In this document: positions 16,021 through 23,822 of the stretch, piece by piece
Position numbering within the stretch: position 1 is the stretch's first letter
Layout: every line of letters begins with the position of its first letter
Assembly (NCBI GenBank): GCA_964558295.1
Contig: CAZLDQ010000072.1
Coordinates: forward strand, 1 to 24,507
DNA: 24,507 nt
DNA from: JBDKTH01 sp964558295
GTDB lineage: Bacteria; Planctomycetota; Planctomycetia; Pirellulales; Thermoguttaceae
Reading direction: 5' to 3'
Notes under the pieces: model-generated
Databases searched by the model: none
What the model saw: only the letters and a program-made list of their open reading frames with translations
What the model was told of the DNA's origin: nothing
Made by a program: the position numbers and the translations under genes

Positions 16021-16797
16021 CTACTGAGTCGAATCGGAGGAGGTCGGAGGAACGAGATGCGCGGGCTGGCCATTGCCGTTCGAGGTTATCTGCAAAAACA
16101 GTTGTTCCAAGGAGGTCTGCGCCAGCGACAGTTCCGCTTGGAGTTGCCCCACAGTTCCCAGAAACCGAAGTCGCCCCCCGTCGATGATGCCGATTCGATC
16201 GGCGATCTCCTCGGCCACGCTGAGCGTGTGCGTTGACATGAAGACCGTCGTACCGACCGAGGCCCTTGCTCGCAAGAGATCCTTGACCAATCGTGCACTC
16301 TTCGGGTCCAGACCAACCATTGGTTCGTCAACTACCAACACCCGCGGATCGTGCAACAAAGCGGAAGCAAAAACCAGGCGCTGCTTCATCCCATGCGAGT
16401 AAGTCTCGGTCAGATCGTCCAGAAACGTTTCCAGAGAAAACAACTCGCTTTCCCTAGCGATCCGGACGGCTGTCTGCTGGCGATCCAATCCCCGCATTTC
16501 GGCGACGAATTCAAGGAATTCCCGACCCGAGAGCTTGTCATAAAGGAAGGCCGCGTCGGGGACATAGCCGATCAGTTGCGTAGCCTCGCGCGTTGCCGCG
16601 ACCAGATCGTAACCGCAGACTGAAACCGTTCCCGAATTGGGACGTAGCAGGCCGACGAGCATCTTGATCGTGGTTGTCTTCCCCGCCCCGTTCGGCCCTA
16701 GGAAAGCGAACAATTCTCCGGGAGGAATTGTCAGACTCAAGTCGCAAACGGCCGTTTTGGAACCGTAACGCCGAGTAATATTCTCAAACTGGATCAT
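16021..16797 (-). CDS. ABC transporter ATP-binding protein
   Basis: 258 residues. A complete nucleotide-binding domain: Walker A GPNGAGKT (34-41), Q-loop region LIGYVPDAAFLYDKLSG, signature YSHGMKQRL (133-141; SHGMK in place of the usual SGGQ, typical of ABC-2 exporters), Walker B VLVVDEP with GLDP, and H-loop STH with His190. The C-terminal ~45 residues include SLEQLFLQIT, the usual tail of drug/lipid/polysaccharide-type exporters, then a polar end. The start codon overlaps the preceding stop as TGATG. It powers the downstream permease. Confidence 0.92.
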   Translation of the reverse strand: MIQFENITRRYGSKTAVCDLSLTIPPGELFAFLGPNGAGKTTTIKMLVGLLRPNSGTVSVCGYDLVAATREATQLIGYVPDAAFLYDKLSGREFLEFVAEMRGLDRQQTAVRIARESELFSLETFLDDLTETYSHGMKQRLVFASALLHDPRVLVVDEPMVGLDPKSARLVKDLLRARASVGTTVFMSTHTLSVAEEIADRIGIIDGGRLRFLGTVGQLQAELSLAQTSLEQLFLQITSNGNGQPAHLVPPTSSDSTQ

Positions 16798-17765
16798 CAG
16801 TAGCTCAACCCCATCTCTACCTTTCTACCGATTCCTCTCTTCCTGCCGGTCAAATCATGGTAACTCAACGTCGGATCGTTCTCCACTTCATTCATCAACT
16901 CCATGGCCGCTTTATCCGAAAGGCGAACAAGCGTGAGGGGAGCGTTGAGCAATTTCACTTCCTGCTTGAGCACCGTGCCGTCCGGATGTACCCACATCTT
17001 TCCTTCAGACTTCTCCGATCGACTGGCACGCGTCCCTGGGTCCTTCCGGTAAACGACAAGCCACGTGTTGACGATCTGGTTGTCCCATTGAATCGGATCC
17101 CGCCCCTCAACCGTCGCTTCAAGGATTTCCATTGGCGCATTTGGCGGCAGTAGAGGGCTATACACCTCGACCGTCCACTTCTGGCCTTCCCGCAGTCCGG
17201 GAAGCTCACTCTGTGGTGAAAAGGCGTCGTCCAGCATGGCCGAGTTCGGAAGCAACATCTCCTTGTCGTAGGTGAAGTCTCCTGCCCGAACCATCAACGA
17301 CAACTTGCCGCCGTCAATCGTCCCTCGCAGCTTGAACGCGTCGGCCTCCGGCTCGAACTGAACGGCCGACTCAAACCGGCTCAAGTGGCCGAGCGCATCA
17401 AACACTAGCGTGCTGTGGGTGTCCATGCGAAATCGAGCATATCTGCTTCCCAGCGGGCGCAAGACGCCACGCAACCAACTGGGTGTCATCTCGCCAACGG
17501 GTAACTCGTCAAAGTGAATCAGGCTGTTGACTTCTGTCAGGCCTTGGGGGAGTGTCAACGTCTGACTAACAGCCCACCCCAATTGGTGGTCGCCCCAGAG
17601 CAGGTTCCAACCTACCGTGGGGGTAGTCCTTCTGGCATCGAGAATCTCGGTATAGCTAGGTGGTTCCCCAATGAACAGCGATGGTAAGACTTTCTGCGTC
17701 ACTAACCAAGTCATCATCGTCAGCCAGAGCAGGAAAACCGTCAGATTGAACCAGCGGCTGTGCAT
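16797..17765 (-). CDS. Membrane-anchored protein of unknown function, first gene of the ABC operon
   Basis: 322 residues. One hydrophobic segment (about 8-28) near the N-terminus acts as an uncleaved anchor or signal. The rest is predicted soluble, presumably outside the inner membrane. It is rich in beta-type segments (GDHQLGWAVSQTLTLP, YARFRMDTHSTLVFDALGHLSRFESAVQF, WTVEVYSPLLPP). No named domain is recognised. The stop overlaps the ATPase start by 1 nt, so it is translated together with the exporter and probably works as an accessory or substrate-handling part. The ATG at 17765 has only a modest AGGA upstream. Confidence 0.72.
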   Translation of the reverse strand: MHSRWFNLTVFLLWLTMMTWLVTQKVLPSLFIGEPPSYTEILDARRTTPTVGWNLLWGDHQLGWAVSQTLTLPQGLTEVNSLIHFDELPVGEMTPSWLRGVLRPLGSRYARFRMDTHSTLVFDALGHLSRFESAVQFEPEADAFKLRGTIDGGKLSLMVRAGDFTYDKEMLLPNSAMLDDAFSPQSELPGLREGQKWTVEVYSPLLPPNAPMEILEATVEGRDPIQWDNQIVNTWLVVYRKDPGTRASRSEKSEGKMWVHPDGTVLKQEVKLLNAPLTLVRLSDKAAMELMNEVENDPTLSYHDLTGRKRGIGRKVEMGLSY

Positions 17766-18233
17766 GGCGCAGAATCCTGATGTTCAGACGCAATGTCCAA
17801 AAGCCGTGTATTTGACTGGAGAGTTGTGAAAGCTACAGCAAAAAAGAGACTAGACTTGAGACCTGCTTCCACCTCGCAGACACATCGACGGTGGAGGGGC
17901 TACCGGATTGTCTCCCACATTGATCAAGCCGCTTGCCGCCCATTTGCAGGTCAAACGTGGAAGTCATTCTTCGGTCACCCTAGGACGCATTTTAGCAAAC
18001 CCCACGCCAAAATACACTTATCCAAATTGCCTAGACTTTGAGAATTTTGGTCGGCGTGAGGCGAACCGGCGTTGCAGGAAACCGGCATTCTACGGATGAT
18101 ATCCTCATCCCTGTGGTGGTGCTGGGTGACAGGGCTACAGACAACCGAAAGACTATCAGACATCGGATTTGGGCGACTCTCACGCGATCCGCCCTAAGCC
18201 TGATGTCGGGAAATAGCATGGAGGCATTCGAAA
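17766..18233. other. Intergenic region between the ABC operon and the cyclophilin gene
   Basis: 468 bases without a convincing gene. The right half is rich in hairpins: GGATGA/TCATCC with a 5-nt loop (18094-18110), CCCTGT/ACAGGG with a 14-nt loop (18109-18134), and a long imperfect stem at 18159-18207. The left half shows nothing recognisable. Both divergent promoters must lie here, but none could be assigned with confidence. Confidence 0.5.
18159..18207 (+). promoter_or_regulatory. Long imperfect hairpin in the cyclophilin leader
   Basis: The outer arms GACATC (18159-18164) and GATGTC (18202-18207) pair. Pairing continues inward through G-U, G-C, one A/C mismatch, TTT with AAG, a single bulged T (18195), and GGGCG (18171-18175) with CGCCC (18190-18194). 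That is about 16 pairs around a 14-nt loop. It ends 12 nt before the ribosome binding site GGAGG (18220-18224). It could act in RNA stability, attenuation or translation control; the role is inferred only. Confidence 0.45.
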
Positions 18234-18947
18234 ATGAAGGCTAGACAACGGGTTATGGCTGGCTGGGCTCTCGGGATCTTGCTGGCGATAAGCGGATGTG
18301 GAACCAAGGACCAGAGCAACTCAGAAACCCAACCGGCAGCGATTCCTGACGCGGCAACCGCCCAGCCCGGAACCGCTGTCGGTGCGACTCCTGGAGCGTC
18401 TCCCAAGAAGACAACGGGGCATCCCGATGTCGATCCAATGCATCCCGTGGTGGTTATTGAAACCTCGTTGGGAAATATCGTGGTAAAGCTGGATGCCGAA
18501 AAGGCGAAATTGACGGTCCAGAATTTCCTCTCCTACGTGGATCGCCACCATTACGATGGGACAATCTTCCATCAAGTTTTCAAGGGATATGTCATTCTCG
18601 GTGGTGGCTATACCCCGGAATTGGTGGAAAAGCCAACTTCGCCAGCAGTCTACAATGAGGCGCACAACGGACTGAAGAACACCCGAGGCACTATCGCCAT
18701 GGCAAGGCAGCCTGACGGTCCGGACACGGCCCGGTCTCAGTTCTTCATTAATCTGGACAATAACACGAGCCTGAATCATCAGGATCGCTCGACCGCCGAA
18801 AGGTACGGCTACTGCGTGTTTGGCCAAGTGGTCGAAGGCATGGACATTGTCGACCGGATCGCCAATGTGCCGGTGAAGGATGTTGAAAACTTCGAAAGCC
18901 TTCCAATCGAGACCGTACACATCAAATCAATCCGGCGAGTCCAATAG
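18234..18947 (+). CDS. Lipoprotein cyclophilin-type peptidyl-prolyl isomerase, divergent active site
   Basis: 237 residues. The N-terminus is a lipoprotein signal with lipobox LAISGC (Cys22), followed by a ~45-residue Pro/Ala/Thr linker. The cyclophilin domain starts near residue 70 (VVVIETSLGNIVVKLD) and includes TVQNFLSYVDRHHYDGTIFH, YNEAHNGLKNTRGTIAMAR, SQFFINLDNNTSLNH and YGYCVFGQVVEGMDIVDRI. The usual catalytic strand FHRVIxGFMIQGG is FHQVFKGYVILGG here, so the key Arg is Gln and the later Gln is Leu. Enzyme activity may be weak or changed. GGAGG lies 9 nt before the ATG. An overlapping nine-codon frame (18218-18244) begins just upstream. Expected location is the periplasmic face of a membrane. 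Confidence 0.88.
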   Translation: MKARQRVMAGWALGILLAISGCGTKDQSNSETQPAAIPDAATAQPGTAVGATPGASPKKTTGHPDVDPMHPVVVIETSLGNIVVKLDAEKAKLTVQNFLSYVDRHHYDGTIFHQVFKGYVILGGGYTPELVEKPTSPAVYNEAHNGLKNTRGTIAMARQPDGPDTARSQFFINLDNNTSLNHQDRSTAERYGYCVFGQVVEGMDIVDRIANVPVKDVENFESLPIETVHIKSIRRVQ

Positions 18948-18959
18948 GCCTCGGTTTGC

Positions 18960-19586
18960 TCACGGGGCCTGACGCGACGTTTTGACCTCATGAGCCTCAT
19001 AACACTGTTTGAGCTGCGCCACGAGCATGTCCAGAGTGTAGATTCGGCCGGTGGGCTTGTTGAAGTCAGTGCCTGAAGAAGACTTGGCAAGCGACTTTCC
19101 TAAGGCCTCCCCATTAGGGGTCGTGGCCAAGGTCTCAATCAGTCTGTAGCCATCGCGGACACGCAACACGTTTTGTAAGGCCTTTTTGCCGTTGTTGAGG
19201 CGACTGAGGCGGTCCAGACGGTCTAGGCCATTTGGATATTGGGCGATTTGCGGGAGGAACTTTCGGCCTGCTGGACTTCGCAACTCGGCCACGAGGTAGT
19301 CGTCATCCTGAAGCAGGTGGTCAAGGATTGCCCTTCGCTCAATTCCTAGCCAACTCAGTAGCTTCTCCTGGCGGATAAGGGATTCTACTTGGCCTCGAGT
19401 GATGACATCGCCAGCCTGAAAGTCAGGCAGTGACTGGAAATAGGCACGAACCGCCTGTTCTATCTGGACAAACTTCGGCAACTGCGGCGACGGGTCCATT
19501 GCAAACGCTGTGTCCGAACCCGCCATAACAGGGCACATGACTCCAGTCATGATAATCCCCAGTGTTCGCAACACAAACAATCTCAT
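18960..19586 (-). CDS. Secreted protein of unknown function
   Basis: 208 residues from the ATG at 19586, which has GGGAGA about 6 nt upstream. A longer frame to 19613 lacks this. The signal peptide is MRLFVLRTLGIIMTGVMCP...GSDTAFA. The mature part is mostly helical and charged, with FVQIEQAVRAYFQSLPDF, DVITRGQVESLIRQEKLLSWLGI, then a Leu/Asp/Arg-rich middle and a Ser/Thr/Lys stretch. A single Cys lies near the end. No family recognised. It converges on the cyclophilin gene with 12 nt between stops. Confidence 0.68.
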   Translation of the reverse strand: MRLFVLRTLGIIMTGVMCPVMAGSDTAFAMDPSPQLPKFVQIEQAVRAYFQSLPDFQAGDVITRGQVESLIRQEKLLSWLGIERRAILDHLLQDDDYLVAELRSPAGRKFLPQIAQYPNGLDRLDRLSRLNNGKKALQNVLRVRDGYRLIETLATTPNGEALGKSLAKSSSGTDFNKPTGRIYTLDMLVAQLKQCYEAHEVKTSRQAP

Positions 19587-19912
19587 AGCCGTTCTCCCAA
19601 AATGCCGACTCATCTGGAAGTGGAGATGACTTCTCTTGGGTACCTATCGGGACGATCCGATTCCTCGAAAAAGTATAGTTCCTTGACACGACAGACGACG
19701 GAGCCCAAACCGCTCCGTAGCGGGAAACGCCCGACGCAAGTACCCTACACCTCCAACGCACCCTATAACACCTATTCCACTCAAAATATCGATTATCACC
19801 CGCATTACCACGATTTTTGTTACACACCCCCAACAGTTGTTGAATTTAAAGTCAGATTGTCGTACGATGCTGGGGGCTCAAGGATGTCCACTCGGTTGCA
19901 GGAGGTGGTACC
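19587..19912. other. Intergenic region between divergent secreted protein and zinc-ribbon genes
   Basis: 326 bases, AT-richer than the flanking genes. A good promoter-like pair for the rightward gene is at 19840-19868 (listed). For the leftward gene a TATACT hexamer (minus strand, 19672-19677) lies about 85 nt before the start but has no clear -35. No gene is seen. Confidence 0.5.
19840..19868 (+). promoter_or_regulatory. Candidate sigma70-type promoter of the zinc-ribbon gene
   Basis: TTGAAT (19840-19845), an exact 17-nt spacer, TACGAT (19863-19868). Each hexamer matches 4 of 6 consensus positions and the region is AT-rich. The predicted start near 19875 gives a leader of about 38 nt ending in AGGAGGT. 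Confidence 0.4.
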
Positions 19913-20155
19913 ATGCCGAATCCGACCTACTTTGTTCAAGAATGCCCGACATGTGGTAGACGTCTTCAGATCCGCGTGGAGTACTTGGGCAAGAAGGTCG
20001 TGTGCCAGCACTGCCGAGGGCCTCTGACGGCCTGTGATCCGGCGAGTAATCGATATCCTGGACTCACAGACGCCGATCGTATCTTACACCGTGCCGAGCA
20101 GCTTCTGCAGAATGCGGCGGAGAATCTCTCCCAACTCCGCACGTATCATCATTGA
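19913..20155 (+). CDS. Small zinc-ribbon protein
   Basis: 80 residues. Cys11-Pro-Thr-Cys14 and Cys31-Gln-His-Cys34 form a four-cysteine zinc ribbon with YLGKKVVCQHC between. This is a layout I associate with short planctomycete proteins. The second half (about 50-76) is a charged helix ending in QLRTYHH. It has no signal peptide and is presumably cytosolic. AGGAGGT precedes the ATG at a good distance, which supports a real gene despite its size. The function is unknown. It may bind protein or nucleic acid, as ribbons of this type often do. Confidence 0.8.
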   Translation: MPNPTYFVQECPTCGRRLQIRVEYLGKKVVCQHCRGPLTACDPASNRYPGLTDADRILHRAEQLLQNAAENLSQLRTYHH

Positions 20156-20167
20156 CCGGTTTAGCCC

Positions 20168-21448
20168 CTAACTGGGGGCCGATAGCCGGGCCAGATCCTC
20201 AAAGAACGCCGGATAGGTCTTGGCCGTGCATTTCGGATCACGGATAACGACTCCCGGCTGCGCGAGGCCGACAACGGCCATGCTCATCGCCATCCGGTGA
20301 TCATCGTATGTGTCAATCTCTGCGCCCTGTCGGCGACGCGGCACAATCCGCAGGCCATCCGTTTGCTCCTCGACGTCTGCCCCGAGCTTGCGCAGCTCTG
20401 TGGCCACGGCCGCCAGCCGATCGGTCTCTTTGTGTCGGATATGGGCCACCCCAGTAATCGCAGTGGGGCCATCGGCGAAAAGGGCCACAGCGGCTAGTGT
20501 CTGCACAGTGTCGCTGATGGGGTTCATGTCTACGGTGATCCCATGTAGTGGCCGGCCAACAACCGTGATCTCCCGGTCGCCATACTGGACGTCGCAGCCC
20601 ATTTGGGCCAGACAGTCACAGAATGCTACATCCCCTTGGAGGCTCTCGCGGGAGAGCCCCTCGATGGTCACTTGCCCACCGGTTACGGCGGCAGCAGCAA
20701 AAAAGTAACTGGCAGCCGAGGCATCCGGCTCGACCTCATAGCATCGTCCCTGGTAAACCTGACCGGCGGGAATAAGAAACCGTTCCAGCCCTTGGACTTC
20801 GACCCTTGCGCCAAAAGCTCGCATCACACTCAGAGTCATCTCAATATACGGCTTCGAGACCAACGGCCCGGAAACCAATAGTTCCACGGGTCGAGCCGAA
20901 TAAGGCGAGGCCATTAGCAAGCCGCTGAGAAACTGACTGGAAATGTCGCCTGCAATCGAGGTCCTGCCACCTGCCAAACCAGCAGCATGAACCACGACAG
21001 GGGGACAGCCGTTGTCCAATTCACAGATCGCTTCAGCGCCCAACGGCCGCAAAGCGTCGATTAAGTCCTGCACTGGCCGTTCTCGCATGCGGGGCGAGCC
21101 ATCAAGACGATACTGTCCATGCCCCAAAGCGACCATCGCCGTCAGAAAACGCAGAGTTGTGCCGCTGTTTGCCGTGTAGAGACTTGCTTCTTGCGATGGC
21201 AGATGACCACGACAGCCGGTTACATGGATACTGCGAGCCTGGCGATCATGTGCCACTGGAATCCCCAACACCCGAAGGGCCTCGATCATGACCCGCGTAT
21301 CTTCACTATCCAAGGCACCCAGAAGTGTTGACTCCCCCTCGGCCAGAGCCGCGCAAACCAAGGCACGGTTCGTAAGGCTCTTGGAACCCGGTGGGCGGAG
21401 AGTAGCCCGGATAGGGCCAGTCGGGCGGATTTCGATCGTTTCGGTCAC
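20168..21448 (-). CDS. aroA: 3-phosphoshikimate 1-carboxyvinyltransferase (EPSP synthase)
   Basis: 426 residues, the usual length. Joins shikimate 3-phosphate and phosphoenolpyruvate in the cytosolic shikimate pathway. Motifs: PGSKSLTNRAL (20-30), NSGTTLRFL (94-102), LDGSPRMRERP (115-125), AGDISSQFLSGLLMA, DASAASYFFAAAAV, HKETDRL, and YDDHRMAMSMAVVG. The active-site loop is NSGTT, as in many non-enterobacterial enzymes, with Phe after the Arg where E. coli has Pro. It is not of the NAATG (CP4) class. It stands alone among unrelated genes. The gene ends 12 nt from the convergent zinc-ribbon gene. Its promoter must lie in the 226 bases before the dehydrogenase gene. Confidence 0.95.
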   Translation of the reverse strand: MTETIEIRPTGPIRATLRPPGSKSLTNRALVCAALAEGESTLLGALDSEDTRVMIEALRVLGIPVAHDRQARSIHVTGCRGHLPSQEASLYTANSGTTLRFLTAMVALGHGQYRLDGSPRMRERPVQDLIDALRPLGAEAICELDNGCPPVVVHAAGLAGGRTSIAGDISSQFLSGLLMASPYSARPVELLVSGPLVSKPYIEMTLSVMRAFGARVEVQGLERFLIPAGQVYQGRCYEVEPDASAASYFFAAAAVTGGQVTIEGLSRESLQGDVAFCDCLAQMGCDVQYGDREITVVGRPLHGITVDMNPISDTVQTLAAVALFADGPTAITGVAHIRHKETDRLAAVATELRKLGADVEEQTDGLRIVPRRRQGAEIDTYDDHRMAMSMAVVGLAQPGVVIRDPKCTAKTYPAFFEDLARLSAPS

Positions 21449-21674
21449 GGTTTTCAGTCTGCTCTGCGAGAATCGCGACGGGAGGTCTCCAATCCCTTTA
21501 CTCTACCGCAAAACAATGGTTGCCCACAGGTGGGGCGGGGCATAAAAGACACTCACCCCTCGCTCTATGGGGCTGCGCATGAGCAGGAGTGGGGGGTGTT
21601 GCTTTCCCCTTGTCGGGAAGTGGCAAATGGCTTTAATTGGGGTATCTTGATCACGCTCAAAACTGAGGGTTGCC

Positions 21675-22865
21675 ATGAGCGCCGAAGCTAAGATCTCCTA
21701 CGAGTTTATTGCTCCACGACGGATCGCATTCGGCTGGGGGAGGCGAACACAACTTGGGGAACTTGCTAAAACCCTGGGAAGTCGGGCGTTTGTCGTCTGT
21801 GGTTCCCAGGTGTTGATTGATCAAGGTATCCTCGACTCTTTGGGGAAATCGCTTCGCGATGCACAAGTGGAGATGGTCCCAATTGGGCTGATCACTCACG
21901 AACCAGAGGTCGACGATGTCGACCATGTGGCGACCGAGCTTCGAGCTGCCCGTCCGGTACCGGGGGATTTCGTTTTGGCCATCGGCGGTGGGGCGGCGAT
22001 CGATTTCGGCAAGGCCCTCGCCGCGATGGCGACCAATACTCAGAGCTCGACCGTCAAGGACTACCTCGAGGGGGTCGGCCGAGGATTGCCCCTCGTGGAA
22101 GCCCCCCTGCCGATTCTGGCCATGCCCACGACCGCGGGCACCGGTGCCGAAGCGACCCGCAATGCGGTAATCTCTTCATACCAGCCTGCGTTCAAGAAGA
22201 GTCTTCGCGATGAGCGTCTGGTACCACACATCGCCTTGGTAGATCCGGAACTATCCGTCACGGTTCCCCCTGAGGTAACGGCCGCCAGTGGGATGGATGC
22301 GATCACGCAGTTGATCGAAAGCTTCATCTCGCGCAAGTCGCAACCCATCCCCCAGACTCTGGCCATCCAAGGGTTGCGCATGGCGATCCCTGCAATTGTG
22401 GAAGCAGTGGAAAACGGCTCCTCGCGTGAAGCCCGAGAGAAGATGGCTCATGCGGCGTTACTTTCTGGGATGGCACTGGCCAACTCAGGATTGGGAATGG
22501 CCCATGGCGTGGCGGCAGCCCTCGGTGTTCATGCCCGAGTGCCTCATGGAGCCGCTTGTGCGCTCTTGCTCCCAGTCGCCTTGCGAGTCAATTGCGAGGT
22601 GCGCAAGCCCGAATTGGCCATGCTTTCCCGTCTGCTGTTCGGACGCGCTGCGGCCGGATCCGACGACGACGCGGTCCGCGTCTTGATCCACGAGATTGAA
22701 GCCCTCTGCGATCGAGTCCACGTGCCGCGGCGGTTGGCCGATGTGGGCGTCACACGGGAACAAATTCCAGCAATTGTCGAAAGCTCGCGAGGGTCCAGTA
22801 TGAGCGGTAACCCGAAGGATCTCTCGGACGAGGAACTGACACGGATTCTGGAGGATCTCTTGTGA
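21675..22865 (+). CDS. Iron-type (Fe-ADH) alcohol dehydrogenase family protein
   Basis: 396 residues, a normal family length. N-terminal nucleotide-binding half: FVVCGSQVLIDQG, AIGGGAAIDFGKALA (102-116) and MPTTAGTGAEAT (150-161). Metal-binding half: GMDAITQLIE (206-215), GLGMAHGVAAALG (273-284) and PHGAACALLLP (290-300). The usual ligands are Asp, His, His, His; here Asp208, His277 and His291 are present but the second position is Gln212. It probably oxidises an alcohol or reduces an aldehyde with NAD(P); the substrate is unknown. The stop overlaps the GTG of the kinase gene (GTGA), so the two are translated together and probably share a pathway. Confidence 0.88.
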   Translation: MSAEAKISYEFIAPRRIAFGWGRRTQLGELAKTLGSRAFVVCGSQVLIDQGILDSLGKSLRDAQVEMVPIGLITHEPEVDDVDHVATELRAARPVPGDFVLAIGGGAAIDFGKALAAMATNTQSSTVKDYLEGVGRGLPLVEAPLPILAMPTTAGTGAEATRNAVISSYQPAFKKSLRDERLVPHIALVDPELSVTVPPEVTAASGMDAITQLIESFISRKSQPIPQTLAIQGLRMAIPAIVEAVENGSSREAREKMAHAALLSGMALANSGLGMAHGVAAALGVHARVPHGAACALLLPVALRVNCEVRKPELAMLSRLLFGRAAAGSDDDAVRVLIHEIEALCDRVHVPRRLADVGVTREQIPAIVESSRGSSMSGNPKDLSDEELTRILEDLL

Positions 22866-23791
22866 TTCTATGTGCCGGTCTTACACCAGCCTGGCAACAG
22901 ATCCTGGTTTTTGATAGTCTTCGCTACGGCGAGGTGAATCGGGCACGCGAAGTCCACTGGTGCGCCTCGGGCAAGGTGTTCAACGCGGCGATTGGCGTCC
23001 ATCACCTCGGTGGGCCGACATTGGCTCTGGCCACCGTGGGCGGCCTGCCCGTCGGACAGATTGAGGAAGAGTTTGACGCGATGGGACTTCCTTACCGCTG
23101 GGTGACAACTCAAGCTGCAACCCGCGTCTGCACGACAATCCTGGAAGAGGCCACTGGGACAATGACTGAGTTAGTCGAAAACGGCCGGCCGGTGACCCAC
23201 GAGGAGCTTGCCGCCTTTCGACAAGCCTATGCCGAGGAAGCGGCTCGAGCTGACATTGTGATTCTCATTGGCTCGTTACCGGCTGGCACGCCGCAGTCGT
23301 TCTACCGTGATCTGATGAAATGCACGCCTTGTCCGGCGGTTCTCGACTTTCGCGGCGAAGGGCTCATGTCGGTCCTTGACCTCAAGCCCTACGTGGTCAA
23401 GCCGAATCGCGAGGAACTGGCCAGAACCATCGACCGCTCACTGGATAAAGATGAGGATCTGCTCAGTGCGATGCGCATGCTAAATGCACGCGGAGCCCAA
23501 TGGGTCGTCATCACGCAAGGCGCCGGGCCGGTTTGGGTCAGTTCGAAGTCCAAGGCCTACCGGCTTTTTCCACCCGAGGTCAAACCGGTCGTCAACCCCA
23601 TCGGTTGTGGTGACGCCATGGCTGCGGCAATCGCTTGGGCCACGCGCGAAGGGCGTCCCGCTATCGAAGCTGTCCAACTTGGCATTGCGGCCTCGGCCCA
23701 GAATATTCGTCAACTTCTCCCCTGCCGATTGGACCTGACACGGTTGCTCGGCGAGGTGGCGACAGTGCGAGTGGAAGAGGTCTCCTCGTAG
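22862..23791 (+). CDS. PfkB-family sugar kinase (1-phosphofructokinase/tagatose-6-P kinase-like)
   Basis: 309 residues. A ribokinase-type fold with the LacC/FruK layout: ILCAGLTPAWQQILVFDSL at the start, ASGKVFNAAIGVHHLG (36-50; the family has GGKGxNVA), IGSLPAGTP (136-144), VVKPNREEL (178-186), and NPIGCGDAMAA (245-255) with catalytic Asp251. The family form is GAGD; Cys replaces Ala. The start is GTG, overlapping the upstream stop by 4 nt. It should phosphorylate a sugar or sugar phosphate from ATP in the cytosol. Coupling to the dehydrogenase suggests a shared route for an unusual sugar or polyol, but no transporter is adjacent. Confidence 0.87.
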   Translation: MILCAGLTPAWQQILVFDSLRYGEVNRAREVHWCASGKVFNAAIGVHHLGGPTLALATVGGLPVGQIEEEFDAMGLPYRWVTTQAATRVCTTILEEATGTMTELVENGRPVTHEELAAFRQAYAEEAARADIVILIGSLPAGTPQSFYRDLMKCTPCPAVLDFRGEGLMSVLDLKPYVVKPNREELARTIDRSLDKDEDLLSAMRMLNARGAQWVVITQGAGPVWVSSKSKAYRLFPPEVKPVVNPIGCGDAMAAAIAWATREGRPAIEAVQLGIAASAQNIRQLLPCRLDLTRLLGEVATVRVEEVSS

Positions 23792-23822
23792 AAAGCCGGT
23801 TCCCTGATTGAGATCTCACCGC

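Noticed and set aside
15568..16236. 222-codon plus-strand frame opposite the ABC genes
   Set aside because: Antisense shadow; Gln/Arg/His-rich translation and no domain.
20164..20179. GCCCC/GGGGC stem between the zinc-ribbon and aroA genes
   Set aside because: Only five pairs, no T-run, and it extends into the aroA end.
23809..23818. 10-bp palindrome TGAGATCTCA between the kinase and DtxR genes
   Set aside because: Too short to be notable, with no loop or T-run for a terminator between these convergent genes.
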